From positions 8,446,163-8,510,162 of the forward strand of contig NZ_CP042425.1 in assembly GCF_008254045.1 (NCBI RefSeq): a stretch of DNA of 64,000 nucleotides, written 5' to 3'. The notes under the pieces are model-generated. The model did not search any database. It had not been told where the DNA came from and saw nothing but the letters and a program-made list of their open reading frames with translations. The DNA comes from Limnoglobus roseus. Lineage in GTDB: Bacteria > Planctomycetota > Planctomycetia > Gemmatales > Gemmataceae. This document shows positions 62,802 through 64,000 of this stretch, one piece after another (the stretch's first letter is position 1; each line of letters starts with the position of its first letter). A program made the translations under genes and the position numbers.

Positions 62802-64000
62802 TCTTGTCCTCCCAGCGGGCGAGGGCGGAATCGGTTCCGATCACGGCCCGGTCGAGTTGGCGGCGGCCGCGGTTCATCCGCACGGTGTAGGTCACGCCGC
62901 CGAGGACCAACACCGCCCCGGCCAACCACGTCGCCTGTTCCCACAGCGGCACGCCGCCGACCGTGTCCTCGCCCAGGCCTTCAATGCCGGCGAGGAGATC
63001 GGTCACGCCCGTCTCGATCCACTCCTCGGCCAGCGGCAGCACGCCGTGGAATGGCGTCCCGCCCGGCAGGACGGCCTCGATTGCGCGTTCGACCAGGCTT
63101 GGAACCGGGGCTTCTTCTGGCGGGGTCGGGACGGCCTTCGGCGAATCGGACTTGGCCCCGTCCACATCCGCGGGCGGCTGTTGTTCCATTCTCTCGGGAA
63201 GTTGACCCACGAACACCACGGGCCAGGTATTGTCAACCGTCGGGGCGACGGGCCGGTCGGCGGTCGGCCGGTTCGTTTGAGCCTCGGTCGGCGGCAGGAC
63301 GGGCGGCACGTTCGGCACGATGGCAGACACCATCGTCGGTTCGCGGTCCGAGATGTTGGCCGCGACGGTCCGGCCGGTCGTCGGCACGGTGTTTCGAAGC
63401 CCGGCGGCCGTGACGGTTTCCGCGTGGAGGGCGGCCGGAGGGGGAGCGAACCTTTCGGCCGTGGCCGGTTCCTCGGGGTTGCCGCCGGCCGTGTCTTCGG
63501 CCACATGATTCGGGTTCCCCCACGGGAAGAACGTCACCGGGCGGAGTTGAACCGCGTCGGTCGATTCGTGGAGTCGGAGGTCCCGCGGGTCGATGCGATT
63601 GCCGAACGCGAAGCCCGAGACGACTGCGGACACTGGCATCGATTCACGGTCCGTGAGGCCAGCCGCAGCGGACAGGCCGATCGTCGGAGCTAGGATCCGA
63701 TTCGCAAGAGGCGTGAGTGTTTCACGGAAGACGGCGGCCGGGGGGGCAGCAATTTTCTCAGCAGTGGCCAATTCCCCAAAGGAACTGCCGAACTTGTCTT
63801 CGGCCATCCCTCGCAACGGAATGTCGCGCACGTCAATGCGGTCGCCGGGCCCGAAGTTCTGTTCCGTGAGGGCTTCCGGAACCCGAAACTGCGTAGCCAC
63901 CGTCGCGTCGGCGCGTGGCGCGGCGGGTTCCTCCCATCCACGGGACGGCATAAGCCGATCCTCGATGGGTTCGAGCGCGAGTGGGCGAGTGTGAGGGGTC
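62779..64000 (-). CDS. LEPR-like exported protein with C-terminal membrane helix (N-terminus cut by window edge)
   Basis: The frame runs off the right edge, and the upstream residues give LALEPIEDRLMPS, the planctomycete LEPR-XLL-like start motif, so translation begins beyond base 64000; an ATG at 63951 is inside this motif and unlikely to be the true start. More than 400 residues are visible, mostly Pro/Thr/Val-rich and disordered, with repeated segments (PPAAVFRETLTPLANRI, PPAALHAETVTAAGLRN). A single transmembrane helix (WLAGAVLVLGGVTYTVRM) sits about 35 residues before the end, leaving a short basic cytoplasmic tail. The stop overlaps the sigma factor start by 23 bases, so it may be a sensor or anti-sigma-like protein for it. 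Confidence 0.72.
   Translation of the reverse strand, partial: TPHTRPLALEPIEDRLMPSRGWEEPAAPRADATVATQFRVPEALTEQNFGPGDRIDVRDIPLRGMAEDKFGSSFGELATAEKIAAPPAAVFRETLTPLANRILAPTIGLSAAAGLTDRESMPVSAVVSGFAFGNRIDPRDLRLHESTDAVQLRPVTFFPWGNPNHVAEDTAGGNPEEPATAERFAPPPAALHAETVTAAGLRNTVPTTGRTVAANISDREPTMVSAIVPNVPPVLPPTEAQTNRPTADRPVAPTVDNTWPVVFVGQLPERMEQQPPADVDGAKSDSPKAVPTPPEEAPVPSLVERAIEAVLPGGTPFHGVLPLAEEWIETGVTDLLAGIEGLGEDTVGGVPLWEQATWLAGAVLVLGGVTYTVRMNRGRRQLDRAVIGTDSALARWEDKNARRTIG

Overview
The window is high-GC, almost fully coding DNA that reads like the chromosome of a Gemmata-type planctomycete (family Gemmataceae). The evidence is a DUF1592-type cytochrome/DUF1552 pair (22.2-25.9 kb), two surface-type proteins with the planctomycete N-terminal LE-x-LE-x-R-type motif (33.9 kb and the right edge), an ECF sigma factor overlapping a Ser/Thr kinase gene (59.8-62.8 kb), and many secreted proteins of planctomycete-restricted type. 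I see no prophage, insertion sequence, CRISPR array, rRNA or tRNA. The window is ordinary chromosome with several unusual proteins.

Layout. 0-10.9 kb: polA (minus, cut by the left edge), a membrane-anchored coiled-coil protein, a 4'-phosphopantetheinyl transferase, a DUF1573 protein, the RNA 3'-phosphate cyclase rtcA, a large HtrA-like/esterase-like protein that has lost the catalytic residues of both domains, and a GT4 glycosyltransferase. 11-18 kb: an aminotransferase with an ornithine-cyclodeaminase-family gene, mfd, an N-formylglutamate amidohydrolase-like gene and a small membrane protein. 18-22 kb: a zinc-ribbon/propeller membrane protein, the RNA 2'-phosphotransferase kptA and a small membrane protein. 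22-28.5 kb: the DUF1592/DUF1552 pair, a secreted small protein and sppA. 28.7-37.7 kb: a DUF11-type repeat protein, an 80-residue protein with trmB, a GT2 glycosyltransferase, a repeat-rich surface protein and an APC-type permease.

38-46.7 kb: a three-gene RND efflux operon (one lipoprotein adaptor and two HAE1-type pumps) with no outer-membrane channel gene beside it. 46.7-50.4 kb: acetate kinase and phosphoketolase, translationally coupled, which together turn xylulose-5-P/fructose-6-P into acetate plus ATP. 50.6-55.7 kb: DUF4419, ftsY, a DUF481 porin-like protein, a YCF48-like propeller, a small amphipathic protein and a SET-domain protein. 56.3-59.8 kb: a siroheme nitrite/sulfite reductase and its NADPH-type flavoprotein partner, in which an RnfB-like Fe-S domain stands where flavodoxin is usual. 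59.8-64 kb (minus): a LEPR-like membrane protein, an ECF sigma factor and a Ser/Thr kinase in overlapping reading frames.

The strongest oddities are the doubly inactivated HtrA/esterase protein, the low-complexity insertions at the same place in both RND pumps, the redox pair with matching N-terminal peptides, the overlapping surface-protein/sigma/kinase operon, and a set of long intergenic palindromes. Two of these palindromes share an identical core and both sit between convergent genes. Many starts here lack a clear Shine-Dalgarno sequence, so start choices rest mostly on homology, signal peptides and spacing.
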